Source: Chryseobacterium gleum (GTDB lineage: Bacteria; Bacteroidota; Bacteroidia; Flavobacteriales; Schleiferiaceae). Taken from it: 40,612 nt of DNA. Both the position numbers and the translations under genes were made by a program. The notes beneath the pieces were generated by a model. It did no database searches. It had not been told where the DNA came from and saw only the letters and a program-made list of their open reading frames with translations. The stretch is taken from the NCBI GenBank assembly GCA_945883565.1, contig CAMCXO010000024.1:1-40612 (forward strand). Direction: 5' to 3'. Position 1 is the stretch's first letter. The number at the start of each line of letters is the position of its first letter. Below, in pieces: positions 25,284-32,880 of the stretch.

Positions 25284-26588
25284 TTAATTGTTTCGTGATT
25301 GAATGATGGCCTTGGTAATAAGGAAATCGGACAAACGGCTGAAGTATTGGTTTTCTACATTTAAATAGTCATCGAAAGCCGATAAATAGTTATCCAGACT
25401 TATTAAACCTTCTGCATATTTTTTATAAGAAAGCTGAACGTTTTCGTTTGCCAATTGCAGATTTTCTTTTGCAGTTTTAGCCGAATGTTTGGCGATAACG
25501 CAGTTATTCAGCAAAATGCTGTCATTTAATGACGATGTTCGTTTGGCTTCATCGTAATGCATTTGGGCAATGTTTCTTGATATTTTAGAAGATTGAAATT
25601 GGTTTTTATTGGCAAAACCCGTGAAAATGGGAATCGATAGATTTAAACCAATGTATCGGTTCTCGAGCCAATCGTTTGAGTTAAACGAAAGGCTTAAATC
25701 GTCTTGATATTGTATGCTTCCCCAATAGGTGATAATATCTAGTTTAGGAGAAAAACGGCCCAATGCTTGTTTGGTAGCGAAATGGGCATTTTCGGTTTGT
25801 ATTTTATAGGTATTCAAGCTCAGATTATCGGGTGAAATGGATTCAATTTTGCTGTTTTCATCCAGTTCTAGTGATTCGCTAAGCCTGAAGGTATCTTTCG
25901 GAGACAAACCCAAAAGGATTTTCAGATTCATTTCATGTTCAAAGAGGTATTTTTTATTTTGCTCGAGCCTGTCAAAAGCGTTGTTTTGGTTGATTTTCGC
26001 CTGATTTAAGGTTAGAATATTTATTAAACCTTGCTGAAAGCTGTTTTGGGTAAGCATAAGGGTAGAGTCGGCCAGCAACAAATCTTTTTCGGCCAAATGA
26101 ACTGCTGCTTGGGAAGTGATTGCCGCGTAGTAAACCTGAGCCAGTTGTTGCTTTAGGTTTTGTTCGAACAAGGCTTTTTCGGCTCTAGCCAAATTGGTAT
26201 TAGAGGCTGCAATTTTGGCTTGGAACTTGGAATGCCAATCCAATAGGGTTTTGCTTACGCTTATGCCTTGGGTATAATTAAAGGTTTGCCCGAACTGGGC
26301 GTAAACGGTTTCGCCCGGCCTGCCAAGCACTTCACCCGGTATGGGTGTTTCGGGGATTTCTAGATTGTATTGACCCGAAATGCCAATTCCAATTTTAGGA
26401 TAGAGATAGCTGTAAGCCGCTTTTTTGTCTTTATTGGCCTTTTCTACCTGCAAATCCCACACTAAATTATTGGGGTTCTTTTGAAGTGCATATGTCCAAA
26501 CTTCTTGTAATGAATGAAAAGTATGTTGGCCATTTGCGGAAAGGATTACTCCAAAAAAGACCCAAACAATGCCAACGAAGCCTTTCAT
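25284..26588 (-). CDS. TolC-family outer-membrane efflux channel
   Basis: About 434 residues with signal peptide (MKGFVGIVWVFFGVILSANG). Two repeats of long amphipathic helices interrupted by short strands, with motifs such as KKAAYSYLYPKIGIGISG in the first half and the matching LGRFSPKLDIITYWGS in the second, are the duplicated TolC fold. The ATG at 26588 is chosen over that at 26600 because it forms the ATGA overlap with the DUF2147 gene stop and begins a clean signal peptide. It is the outer-membrane exit of the pump. Confidence 0.9.
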   Translation of the reverse strand: MKGFVGIVWVFFGVILSANGQHTFHSLQEVWTYALQKNPNNLVWDLQVEKANKDKKAAYSYLYPKIGIGISGQYNLEIPETPIPGEVLGRPGETVYAQFGQTFNYTQGISVSKTLLDWHSKFQAKIAASNTNLARAEKALFEQNLKQQLAQVYYAAITSQAAVHLAEKDLLLADSTLMLTQNSFQQGLINILTLNQAKINQNNAFDRLEQNKKYLFEHEMNLKILLGLSPKDTFRLSESLELDENSKIESISPDNLSLNTYKIQTENAHFATKQALGRFSPKLDIITYWGSIQYQDDLSLSFNSNDWLENRYIGLNLSIPIFTGFANKNQFQSSKISRNIAQMHYDEAKRTSSLNDSILLNNCVIAKHSAKTAKENLQLANENVQLSYKKYAEGLISLDNYLSAFDDYLNVENQYFSRLSDFLITKAIIQSRNN

Positions 26589-27013
26589 TCTCTGGTCCAT
26601 GTTTGGGTTTTGGTAATCCCCGATTTTGACACAAATAGTTTGAGGCGGTTCTTTGACAATAGTTCAACCTTACAATTGGCATAGACGCCTCTTTTAGGGC
26701 TATATATGGTACCTTTTATCCACTTGCCTTCTTCGTAACGCAAGCCGGTCATTATGTCCATGCCCATAATATTCCTGCTTCGCAAATCAGGATTCGGGTT
26801 ATGCTTATCTTTTGGTTGAGTGCCTGAGTGGCCATCTAATTGAGAAATCCAGACCACTTTGCCCGAATATGAATCTTTTGTTTTGTAGATTTCTATTTTG
26901 TTGGTTCTGTCTTCATTGAACCATATCCCTACAATTTGGTCTGACGGTTGCTGAGCTTGATTGCTGTTTAGGAAGCCAAGGGTAAACCACAACATAATGA
27001 GGTACTTCGCCAT
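26585..27013 (-). CDS. DUF2147-family secreted small protein, first gene of the pump operon
   Basis: 142 residues with signal peptide (MAKYLIMLWFTLGFLNSNQA). The pattern IVGIWFNEDRTNKIEIYK, then YSGKVVWI, LRSRNIMGMDIMTGL and WIKGTIYSPKRG matches DUF2147, a lipocalin-like beta domain of unknown function. It is translationally coupled by an ATGA overlap to the TolC-like gene, so it is probably made in step with the pump. Its start lies about 68 bases after a pair of direct repeats that look like a LytTR binding site, which makes it the first gene of the regulated unit. A periplasmic ligand-binding or stress-sensing role is possible but not shown. Confidence 0.85.
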   Translation of the reverse strand: MAKYLIMLWFTLGFLNSNQAQQPSDQIVGIWFNEDRTNKIEIYKTKDSYSGKVVWISQLDGHSGTQPKDKHNPNPDLRSRNIMGMDIMTGLRYEEGKWIKGTIYSPKRGVYANCKVELLSKNRLKLFVSKSGITKTQTWTRE

Positions 27014-27080
27014 CTTGAATTAGTTTATTTTCAGGGCGAAGTTCTATTCTTAAGAAGTGGTTATATGTAAAAAAATAGGG

Positions 27081-27114
27081 GAACTGAACAAAACAAAGGG
27101 TGAATTGAACAGAA
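27081..27114 (-). promoter_or_regulatory. Putative LytTR direct-repeat operator of the pump operon
   Basis: On the plus strand GAACTGAACAAAA (27081-27093) and GAATTGAACAGAA (27102-27114) match at 11 of 13 positions and start exactly 21 bases apart, i.e. two helical turns. LytTR-domain regulators are known to bind pairs of direct repeats spaced by about two turns. The pair lies between the LytTR gene stop and the DUF2147 start, upstream of the pump genes. No strong promoter boxes of the Bacteroidota type are visible between it and the gene, which fits an activator-dependent promoter. Confidence 0.6.
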
Positions 27115-27879
27115 TTAAGACTGTTCTATCCAAGCTAGAAATTCAGTTACTTTCAAACGGCTTACTACGAGAGGTTCTTTGATAATGAGATCGGTTTTAA
27201 CCATAACCTTTCGATTAAAGTAAGGTTGAATTTCCTTGATCGCCTTTTTGTTTAACAGAACCTGACGGTTAATTCTAAAGAATAGAGTTGGGTCGATAAA
27301 AGGTTCCATTTCAGACAAGGATTTAAAAACCGGATAGCGTTGGTTTTCGAATGTAAAAACGTAAAGAATCTCGTTTTCCACTATAAAAAAGGCAATATTG
27401 GCAAGTGGGATGGGAATGAAACTGTCGCGGTAGTTAACCAAAATGGAAGATTTGTAAACCGCTTTTTTATGGTAGGCTTGTTGTAAAAGACTTAAAATTT
27501 CGCTGTTGGGTTTCAAAGTTTCTTTTAAGGATTCATACTTTGTGAGTGCTGATTTTACATCCTCTTCCTTAACAGGTTTCAGAATATAGTCGATACCATT
27601 GGTTTTGAAAGCTTGAAGAGCATATTGATCGTAGGCAGTGCAAAATATAATTGGGCATTTGGGCTTTACTTGAGAGAATATTTCAAAACTCAATCCGTCT
27701 GCCAGTTGAATGTCGGCAAAAATGAGATCCGGCTCCTGAGGCAAATTGGACAAATATTTTATGGCCCCTTCTACGCTTTCAATAGGTTGAAGAATAATGG
27801 CATTTGGGTTAAGTTGCTCAATAATTTCACTTAGTAAATGAGCATTATGGGTTTCATCCTCAATAATCAATACCTTCAT
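27115..27879 (-). CDS. LytTR-family response regulator
   Basis: 254 residues. Receiver domain 1-120 with acidic pocket IIEDETHN, phosphoacceptor Asp at about 56 (DLIFADIQLADG) and Lys in YILKPVKEED. The C-terminal LytTR DNA-binding domain (about 145-254) has NRQVLLNKKAI and ends SRLKVTEFLAWIEQ. Its ATG overlaps the stop of the kinase gene (ATGA), so the pair is translationally coupled. It is the probable binder of the direct repeats at 27081-27114, directly after its own stop, and thereby regulator of the efflux operon. Confidence 0.92.
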   Translation of the reverse strand: MKVLIIEDETHNAHLLSEIIEQLNPNAIILQPIESVEGAIKYLSNLPQEPDLIFADIQLADGLSFEIFSQVKPKCPIIFCTAYDQYALQAFKTNGIDYILKPVKEEDVKSALTKYESLKETLKPNSEILSLLQQAYHKKAVYKSSILVNYRDSFIPIPLANIAFFIVENEILYVFTFENQRYPVFKSLSEMEPFIDPTLFFRINRQVLLNKKAIKEIQPYFNRKVMVKTDLIIKEPLVVSRLKVTEFLAWIEQS

Positions 27880-28898
27880 GGTTCGAGCAATTTTATGGTT
27901 ACGCTGTATACCGATTCATTTGAAAATATTTGAACCCCATTGTAAACATTCAATAAGGCATACCTTTTATCAAGATTTTGCAAACCAATTCCCGATGCTT
28001 CTTCTGTTTGTGATTTGGGTTGTAAATTGTTTTCTACTACAATGCTGTTTATACCGGAATTGTATACTTTAATTCGCAAAGGTTTTTCTTTCGATACAAT
28101 GTTGTGTTTTACACAATTTTCCAGCAATAATTGCAAAGTGAAAGTGGGGATTTTTAAGTTGTGCATTTCTTGTGGAATGTCAATTTCTATGCTCAACCTA
28201 TTCTCGTATCGGGCGAACAGTAGAAACGAATAATCGTCAATAAACTTTAGTTCATCTTTTAATGGAACAGTATCTATTTCTTTGTTGGTTAAGAGCAATC
28301 TGTAGATGTCGGTAAGTTTGATTACAAATTGCTCGGCATTTTTATTCGAAGAGCGAATCATAGAGCGCAAAGAAGAGAGAGAGTTAAACAAAAAATGTGG
28401 ACTTATTTGCTGTCTCAGAATTTCAAATTGTGCCCGAATGTTTTCGGTTTTCAACATTTGATTTTGCAACAAGACGTATTGGTTTTTCGCATTTAGATTT
28501 AAGGTGTATTGAATAAGGTAAATGATGGAAATGCTTACAGTTCCCTTCATTATAATAATGGTGTAATTGTATGCTCTTTCGAGTTGGAAGCTGTTGGGCA
28601 AAAGTGTGTTTAGGAGAACGAATAGCATTAAAAGCAGGCCATTGGCCGGCAGAATAATCAAGATTTTAGCGGTGAGATTCCATTTTTGGTAGTGGAATAG
28701 AAACAGATTGGTGAGCATGGAATTAAGGTACCAGGCTGCCAAGAGGAAACCAAATGCCGGAAACCATAACATCAGAATGTTAGATGTATTTAAGTCTGAT
28801 TGCGGCAAGCTGTTTGTAATAGCGCCGAAGAGCGATAAAATGGCTGAGAACAGCAGGGCTAACTTCCAGTTTTTGATGTTTTTTGGTTTGATTTCCAT
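27876..28898 (-). CDS. LytS/YpdA-type sensor histidine kinase
   Basis: About 340 residues. Four membrane segments fill about 12-135, then a short coiled coil (KNQYVLLQNQMLK), then the His_kinase domain with the phosphorylated His in QQISPHFLFNSLSSL (about 164) and an HATPase part with LQLLLENCVKHNI and EEASGIGLQNLDKRY. It senses with its membrane domain and phosphorylates the LytTR regulator encoded next. The ATG at 28898 is preferred to an in-frame TTG three codons upstream. It is the first gene of the minus-strand locus; the composite repeat copy B lies upstream. Confidence 0.92.
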   Translation of the reverse strand: MEIKPKNIKNWKLALLFSAILSLFGAITNSLPQSDLNTSNILMLWFPAFGFLLAAWYLNSMLTNLFLFHYQKWNLTAKILIILPANGLLLMLFVLLNTLLPNSFQLERAYNYTIIIMKGTVSISIIYLIQYTLNLNAKNQYVLLQNQMLKTENIRAQFEILRQQISPHFLFNSLSSLRSMIRSSNKNAEQFVIKLTDIYRLLLTNKEIDTVPLKDELKFIDDYSFLLFARYENRLSIEIDIPQEMHNLKIPTFTLQLLLENCVKHNIVSKEKPLRIKVYNSGINSIVVENNLQPKSQTEEASGIGLQNLDKRYALLNVYNGVQIFSNESVYSVTIKLLEP

Positions 28899-29326
28899 GA
28901 GGTTCAAAAGTGCAATTAAAGCTCTAATCAGGAGGTTTTGTTGACAGAATTCTTTAGTGAGGCCTTAGACTAAGTGATGAAATGTTAGGTATTGCCTTTA
29001 GAGGCCGCTTTAGAGGATGCAGAATGAATGCGCCAGGGATTGCAGCGGAAAGCCCACAGCCGCGCCCGTATTTGGGTTTGGTTTTGGGCTTTTTTATGCG
29101 CGGCGAGGACTTGCAGCGGAAAGCCCGGCCCGCGAGGGGTAGATGAGATTTGGGTTTTGTGGGTGTTTTATAGCCCGAGCGGGGGCGCCCCATCTGCTAA
29201 ATAAGGGGGTTGAGCTAAGGGCCATAGTTCGTGGGTATGGCTTGGTTTGCGTGCATGGTGCTTGGTGCTTGGTAAGAGAAGCCGTTTTTTGCAGCGGATT
29301 ATACCAGAGCAAAGGATTAATTTGCT
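28899..29326. other. Gene-free intergenic stretch around composite repeat copy B
   Basis: No credible gene is seen. The minus-strand open frames (28954-29193 and 29094-29312) are read through the repeat blocks and share pseudo-peptide strings with the first intergenic region. The stretch holds copy B of the composite repeat (29034-29190), a minor TGGTGCT duplication (29256-29273), and presumably the promoter of the LytS-type kinase gene, for which no clear boxes were found. It is also the 3' region of the phosphodiesterase-sulfotransferase gene. Confidence 0.75.
29034..29190. repeat. Composite structured intergenic repeat, copy B
   Basis: Same architecture as copy A. Block 1 (29034-29055) is identical to 213-234 over 22 bases. 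Block 2 (29105-29139) matches 284-318 at 34 of 35 positions. Block 3 (29179-29190) is identical to 359-370. The spacers differ almost completely in sequence but keep their length (49 bases in the first). GCCGCGC (29059-29065) pairs with GCGCGGC (29098-29104), at exactly the positions of the copy A stem, with both bases of two pairs changed. It lies about 140 bases beyond the stop of the phosphodiesterase-sulfotransferase gene, in the same orientation to that gene as copy A is to the oxidoreductase gene. Confidence 0.87.
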
Positions 29327-31861
29327 TTAAATAAGTTTACTTCTATAAAGGCTTGGGTCGAGTGCAGTCCAAATGCGTTCGTATGGCAGGTCTTTTTCAA
29401 GAAGGGCTTTAAGTAAGGCTTCTATATGGGCATCGCGCTCCATAAGCCGTTCAAAGTCTATTTCTATAAAGTCGATATGTGGCTGGCTTTGCATCCACAA
29501 AAAGGCCTTTTGTTGTTGATTTTCGAGGGTATTGGCCATGGCCAGCGGAAAATCGCGCATGGCTTTTGCCCGATTTTTGCCAAGCATAACTTGTTGGCTT
29601 ACTACAATTTCGGCCATAGAACGACGCATATATACCACTTTATAGCGTTGTTTAGCCGGCAAAAGGGGCAATAGAGGGGCCACTACTTTCACCACTTTGC
29701 CGTGGGCTTGCTTTAGCCAGTCTTTGTCGCTGCCCAAGCGTTTAACCGCATCCAGTTCAAAGTAGCCTTTAGGATTGCTCTCATCGGGTAAACGGCTTTG
29801 GTCGGTTAGGGTTTCGAGGCCTAAAGATTCGAGCATTTGCATCATGAGGCTGGTGCCCGAGCGGGGCAAGCCGGACACTACCACTACGGCATCGCTTTGC
29901 AATTGCTGAATGGTTTGTTTTAGGTATTCCGCTTTTTCTTTTTGGTTTAAAAAATCGCCATACAGTTCTTCGAGTTGAAGCAATATTCGCAAACTACCTG
30001 GATTCATTAAATGGGCTATTTCGAAAGCTTGAGCGCTTTGTTCGTAGGCCCCTAATGCTTTTAAACATTCGCCCAAATAAAAATGGGCTTTGGGTTGGGC
30101 GTAAAGTTGTTCAACAGATTCGAGCAAGCGGTCGAGGGCTTCTTCGTAACGGCCCAAACGCAGCAAGCAAAAACCGGCCCCTGTAAGCGCCAAGGTGTTG
30201 TGAACATCGAGCGAAATGGCTTTTAGGTAATGTTCGAGGGCAGGGGCGTACTCCATTTTTTGTTGATACACTACGGCCACCTGATTAATTAGACCTACAT
30301 CTTGGGGTGCCAGTTTTAATAGCTTATCGAAACCAGTTTGGGCTTGAACAAATTGTCCGGTGGCAGTAGCAATAAGGCTTTCCAGAAACAACAACCTTGG
30401 GCTGTTTTTCAAATTTTCGTCTTCAATTTGCTTTAGCCACTGCGCCGCTTTGGGTGCTTCTTTCATTCGGATGGCCACCCGAACCAATTTATCGAGATAC
30501 CTGAAAGCCGTAGGATCTTCTTCCCAAAGTTCTTGTAATAGGGCATAAGCCTCTCTATACTTACCGCCATCGAGATATGAAACCGCCAGGTTGTACCGGT
30601 TTTCGCGCAAAGCACGGGTCATATGGGCCCGTTTATCGGAGCCTATGGGTTCTATATACCCCAGATCTTCCAGTTGTTTTAGTCCCTCAGCGGCATTTTC
30701 GTTTTGAGAATGCGCAAAAAGATGTTGCCCACTGTAACCCGGTATTTGTTCCCAGCTGTCGATATAGTTAACGGTTTCTGCTTTTTCAAAACACTGTATA
30801 AGCACACTGCCTTCCATGTCTCGGCCCACCGGAAGCCCAAAAAGATGGAGCAGAGTAGGGGCAATATCGAGCAAGCTGGAGCCATATACTTTTTCATTTT
30901 GTTTAATGCCCGGGCCTTTAAGCGCGAAAATGCCGAAGTGACGGTGTTCGTGAGCAGGAGCTGCCGGCTCTATAGGAAGGACCGTAGGCCGCAAATGGTC
31001 GCTGTGAAAGCCATGATCAGAAATCAGCATCACATAGGTATCGGGTTCTACCATTTGCAAGAGCCGATCGAGCATCATATCGTGAAACATATAGGCCGCA
31101 CTCACCACCTCCTGATAAATCTCAAAGTCTTCTTGTTTAATGTGTTCGCGCTTAGGTGGATGAAAGCGCATGGCCAAATGCGAAAAATGGTCGATGGCAT
31201 CGTGGTAAATGGCCATAAAATCGCAGGCCTTATGTTCCAGCAAATAGGTAGAGGCATTGTGGATGCTGGCGGCATGGCTAAGTACTTTGAGACAATTTTG
31301 AAGCCGTATGTTGCTGGTTATATCTAATTCGCGGGCTTTAGGTATGAATGGCAGCAGCATTTCGGCGGTTAGGTGAGCAGCCGGAAACCTAAGGCTTTTG
31401 AGCTTTTCGTACAATTCGGGAGGATGTATGGCTTCGCGTTCCAAAGGCCATAAATCCGGATGGCCTTCGCTGCCCTTTTGATAAAAATTAGACACCATAC
31501 AGCCATGTATGGGTTCGGCCGGGTGGCTGGGCCACCATCCCACAACATTCGAGCGCAAACCGTTTTGTGTGAAGATGTTCCAGATGGCTTTAACCTTTCG
31601 CGAGCTCACATTTACAGGCCTTAAGGCGCTTCCATCGGGCGTGGCTTCTACAAAACCATGAATGCCATGCTGCCAGGCGCGTTTTCCAGAGGCAATAGAA
31701 GTCCAAAGCATGGGCGATAAAACCGGTTGAAGGGTGGCCAAATTGCCATGAACACCCTCACGAAGAAAAGCCTGAAGGCTTGGCATTTTACCGGCTGCCA
31801 TAAGGGGCTCAATAACTTTCCAATCGGCGGCATCCCAACCAATGAGCAATACTTTAGGCAT
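29327..31861 (-). CDS. Type I phosphodiesterase - TPR - sulfotransferase fusion protein
   Basis: About 844 residues, no signal peptide. Residues 1-360 form an alkaline-phosphatase-superfamily phosphodiesterase/pyrophosphatase: metal ligand in LIGWDAADW, Ser nucleophile region LSPMLWTSIASG, then YHDAIDHFSHL, LISDHGFHSDH (about 280) and an HRHFG His. Residues about 410-650 are TPR-like helical repeats (ALEHYLKAISLDVHNTLAL, FYLGECLKALGAYEQSAQAF). Residues about 655-844 are a sulfotransferase with the PAPS 5'-phosphosulfate loop GLPRSGTS and a 3'-phosphate segment VVYMRRSMAEIVVSQ. Both catalytic ends look intact. The ATG at 31861 is chosen because it begins the conserved beta strand; a longer frame to 32014 overlaps a small gene. 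It may transfer sulfate and hydrolyse a phosphodiester on an envelope glycan or lipid; the real substrate is unknown. Confidence 0.83.
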   Translation of the reverse strand: MPKVLLIGWDAADWKVIEPLMAAGKMPSLQAFLREGVHGNLATLQPVLSPMLWTSIASGKRAWQHGIHGFVEATPDGSALRPVNVSSRKVKAIWNIFTQNGLRSNVVGWWPSHPAEPIHGCMVSNFYQKGSEGHPDLWPLEREAIHPPELYEKLKSLRFPAAHLTAEMLLPFIPKARELDITSNIRLQNCLKVLSHAASIHNASTYLLEHKACDFMAIYHDAIDHFSHLAMRFHPPKREHIKQEDFEIYQEVVSAAYMFHDMMLDRLLQMVEPDTYVMLISDHGFHSDHLRPTVLPIEPAAPAHEHRHFGIFALKGPGIKQNEKVYGSSLLDIAPTLLHLFGLPVGRDMEGSVLIQCFEKAETVNYIDSWEQIPGYSGQHLFAHSQNENAAEGLKQLEDLGYIEPIGSDKRAHMTRALRENRYNLAVSYLDGGKYREAYALLQELWEEDPTAFRYLDKLVRVAIRMKEAPKAAQWLKQIEDENLKNSPRLLFLESLIATATGQFVQAQTGFDKLLKLAPQDVGLINQVAVVYQQKMEYAPALEHYLKAISLDVHNTLALTGAGFCLLRLGRYEEALDRLLESVEQLYAQPKAHFYLGECLKALGAYEQSAQAFEIAHLMNPGSLRILLQLEELYGDFLNQKEKAEYLKQTIQQLQSDAVVVVSGLPRSGTSLMMQMLESLGLETLTDQSRLPDESNPKGYFELDAVKRLGSDKDWLKQAHGKVVKVVAPLLPLLPAKQRYKVVYMRRSMAEIVVSQQVMLGKNRAKAMRDFPLAMANTLENQQQKAFLWMQSQPHIDFIEIDFERLMERDAHIEALLKALLEKDLPYERIWTALDPSLYRSKLI

Positions 31862-32054
31862 TGGTGGTGTTTGTAGAGGGTGGTATAATGGGGTTCGGGT
31901 TGTTGGTTTGTTTAGGCAGGGGTATGTTAATGGGGTAGAGTTCGCGCCATATTTCGACCGCCCGGTAACCATACGCCAAAATGGCCAAGGCGCCTTGTGG
32001 GCCCATTTGAGCAATTAACTGCTTAAGAGCGACATCTTGGGGTGCTTCTTCCAT
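31854..32054 (-). CDS. Small 66-residue protein ahead of the fusion enzyme
   Basis: Starts at an ATG 15 bases after the stop of the preceding gene and ends 8 bases inside the fusion-enzyme gene, a spacing typical of operon genes. The first 40 residues (MEEAPQDVALKQLIAQMGPQ, then GALAILAYGYRAVEIWRELY) form one or two plausible helices with an even mix of charged and hydrophobic residues; the tail is Pro/Asn/Thr-rich (NPNPIIPPSTNTT). No signal peptide or clear membrane segment. No family recognised. The gene is supported by position and composition, not by homology; an alternative is that it is chance coding within a leader. Confidence 0.55.
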   Translation of the reverse strand: MEEAPQDVALKQLIAQMGPQGALAILAYGYRAVEIWRELYPINIPLPKQTNNPNPIIPPSTNTTNA

Positions 32055-32069
32055 ATTACGAGCCGTTTT

Positions 32070-32819
32070 TTAAGCTTTACCCGGTTTTCTAAAACGGGCT
32101 TCTATTAATTCCATAAGGCGCTCAACATATTCTTCTTCTGCACTCCAGTCGTAATCGGGTTTAACCTGAAGGTTGATAAAGGCTTGAGCTTCGCTCAAGG
32201 AATTCAATGTGCTTAGCTGCGAAATTACACGGTTGTAATCGGCGGCATTGTTGGCAAACAGTTGCTTGGTAAGCGCAATGCGGTCGTTTAGACCTAACTC
32301 CCAGCTGCTTCCAACCGAATTGGTTTCAGAAGTTTTTGGAAAGCTTGCTTCGGCATTATGATGTGGCTGAGAGCCCGATGCCATTTCGGGTTGAGGGCTT
32401 TTTTGAAAAGCCACTTCGGTTTTTTCTTCGGTTTCTTGTAAATAAATCAAGGCTTCTTCGGCATCTACCGCTTGAGCCGGAGGCTGAACCTGAACAGTGG
32501 TAGCCTTATAAACCGGAGGCCCTTCCGGGTGGGGCAGCTGCTTTACTTCGGCCGAATGGCTTATAGTTACATCGGCAGGAGGTGTATTGGTGGTAGGACT
32601 TAATGATGCTGAGGCCGCGCTTATTTTGCTCCCGGCCTTTTCAGCTATTCGGTTTAATGCCGCATCGCGGTTTTGAACGAACTCCAAAAGCATAGCATCT
32701 ACCAAAACATCTTCGAGCATAAAACGCATTTGAGAAGCGTTTAAGTTGTTGTTTTTCAATTCGAGCAATAGCTGCTGAAGCCGCATTTCCAATTCGAGTC
32801 GCAAATTTTTCGGGTTCAT
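32070..32819 (-). CDS. Hypothetical protein with N-terminal helical and C-terminal conserved-looking domain
   Basis: About 249 residues, soluble. N-terminal helices (about 1-60, LELEMRLQQLLLELKNNNLN) are followed by a long low-complexity Pro/Ala/Ser/Glu linker (about 65-170). The C-terminal domain (about 175-240, LGLNDRIALTKQLFANNAADYNR, split here as LGLNDRIALTK and QLFANNAADYNR, then DYDWSAEEEYVERLMELI) resembles a short domain I recall at the ends of otherwise unlike Bacteroidota proteins, but I cannot name it. The ATG at 32819 is preferred to a TTG at 32849. It is divergent from tdk with 61 bases between the ATG codons. It precedes the small protein and fusion enzyme, so the three may act together. 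Confidence 0.7.
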   Translation of the reverse strand: MNPKNLRLELEMRLQQLLLELKNNNLNASQMRFMLEDVLVDAMLLEFVQNRDAALNRIAEKAGSKISAASASLSPTTNTPPADVTISHSAEVKQLPHPEGPPVYKATTVQVQPPAQAVDAEEALIYLQETEEKTEVAFQKSPQPEMASGSQPHHNAEASFPKTSETNSVGSSWELGLNDRIALTKQLFANNAADYNRVISQLSTLNSLSEAQAFINLQVKPDYDWSAEEEYVERLMELIEARFRKPGKA

Positions 32820-32880
32820 AAAAAGCAAATGGCTTATGTTAGCATTCAATCATTGGAACAGAAGCGGAAAGTACACACAA

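Noticed and set aside
27047-27056. TTCTTAAGAA palindrome ahead of the DUF2147 gene
   Set aside because: A 10-base A/T-rich palindrome is expected by chance and matches no binding site I can name.
28954-29312. Two overlapping minus-strand frames of 79 and 72 codons
   Set aside because: Both cross repeat copy B or its flank and carry the same repeat-derived peptides; no independent support.
31862-32014. N-terminal extension of the fusion enzyme to 32014
   Set aside because: It would overlap the 66-residue gene in another frame and adds a Pro/Thr-rich tail before the canonical first beta strand.
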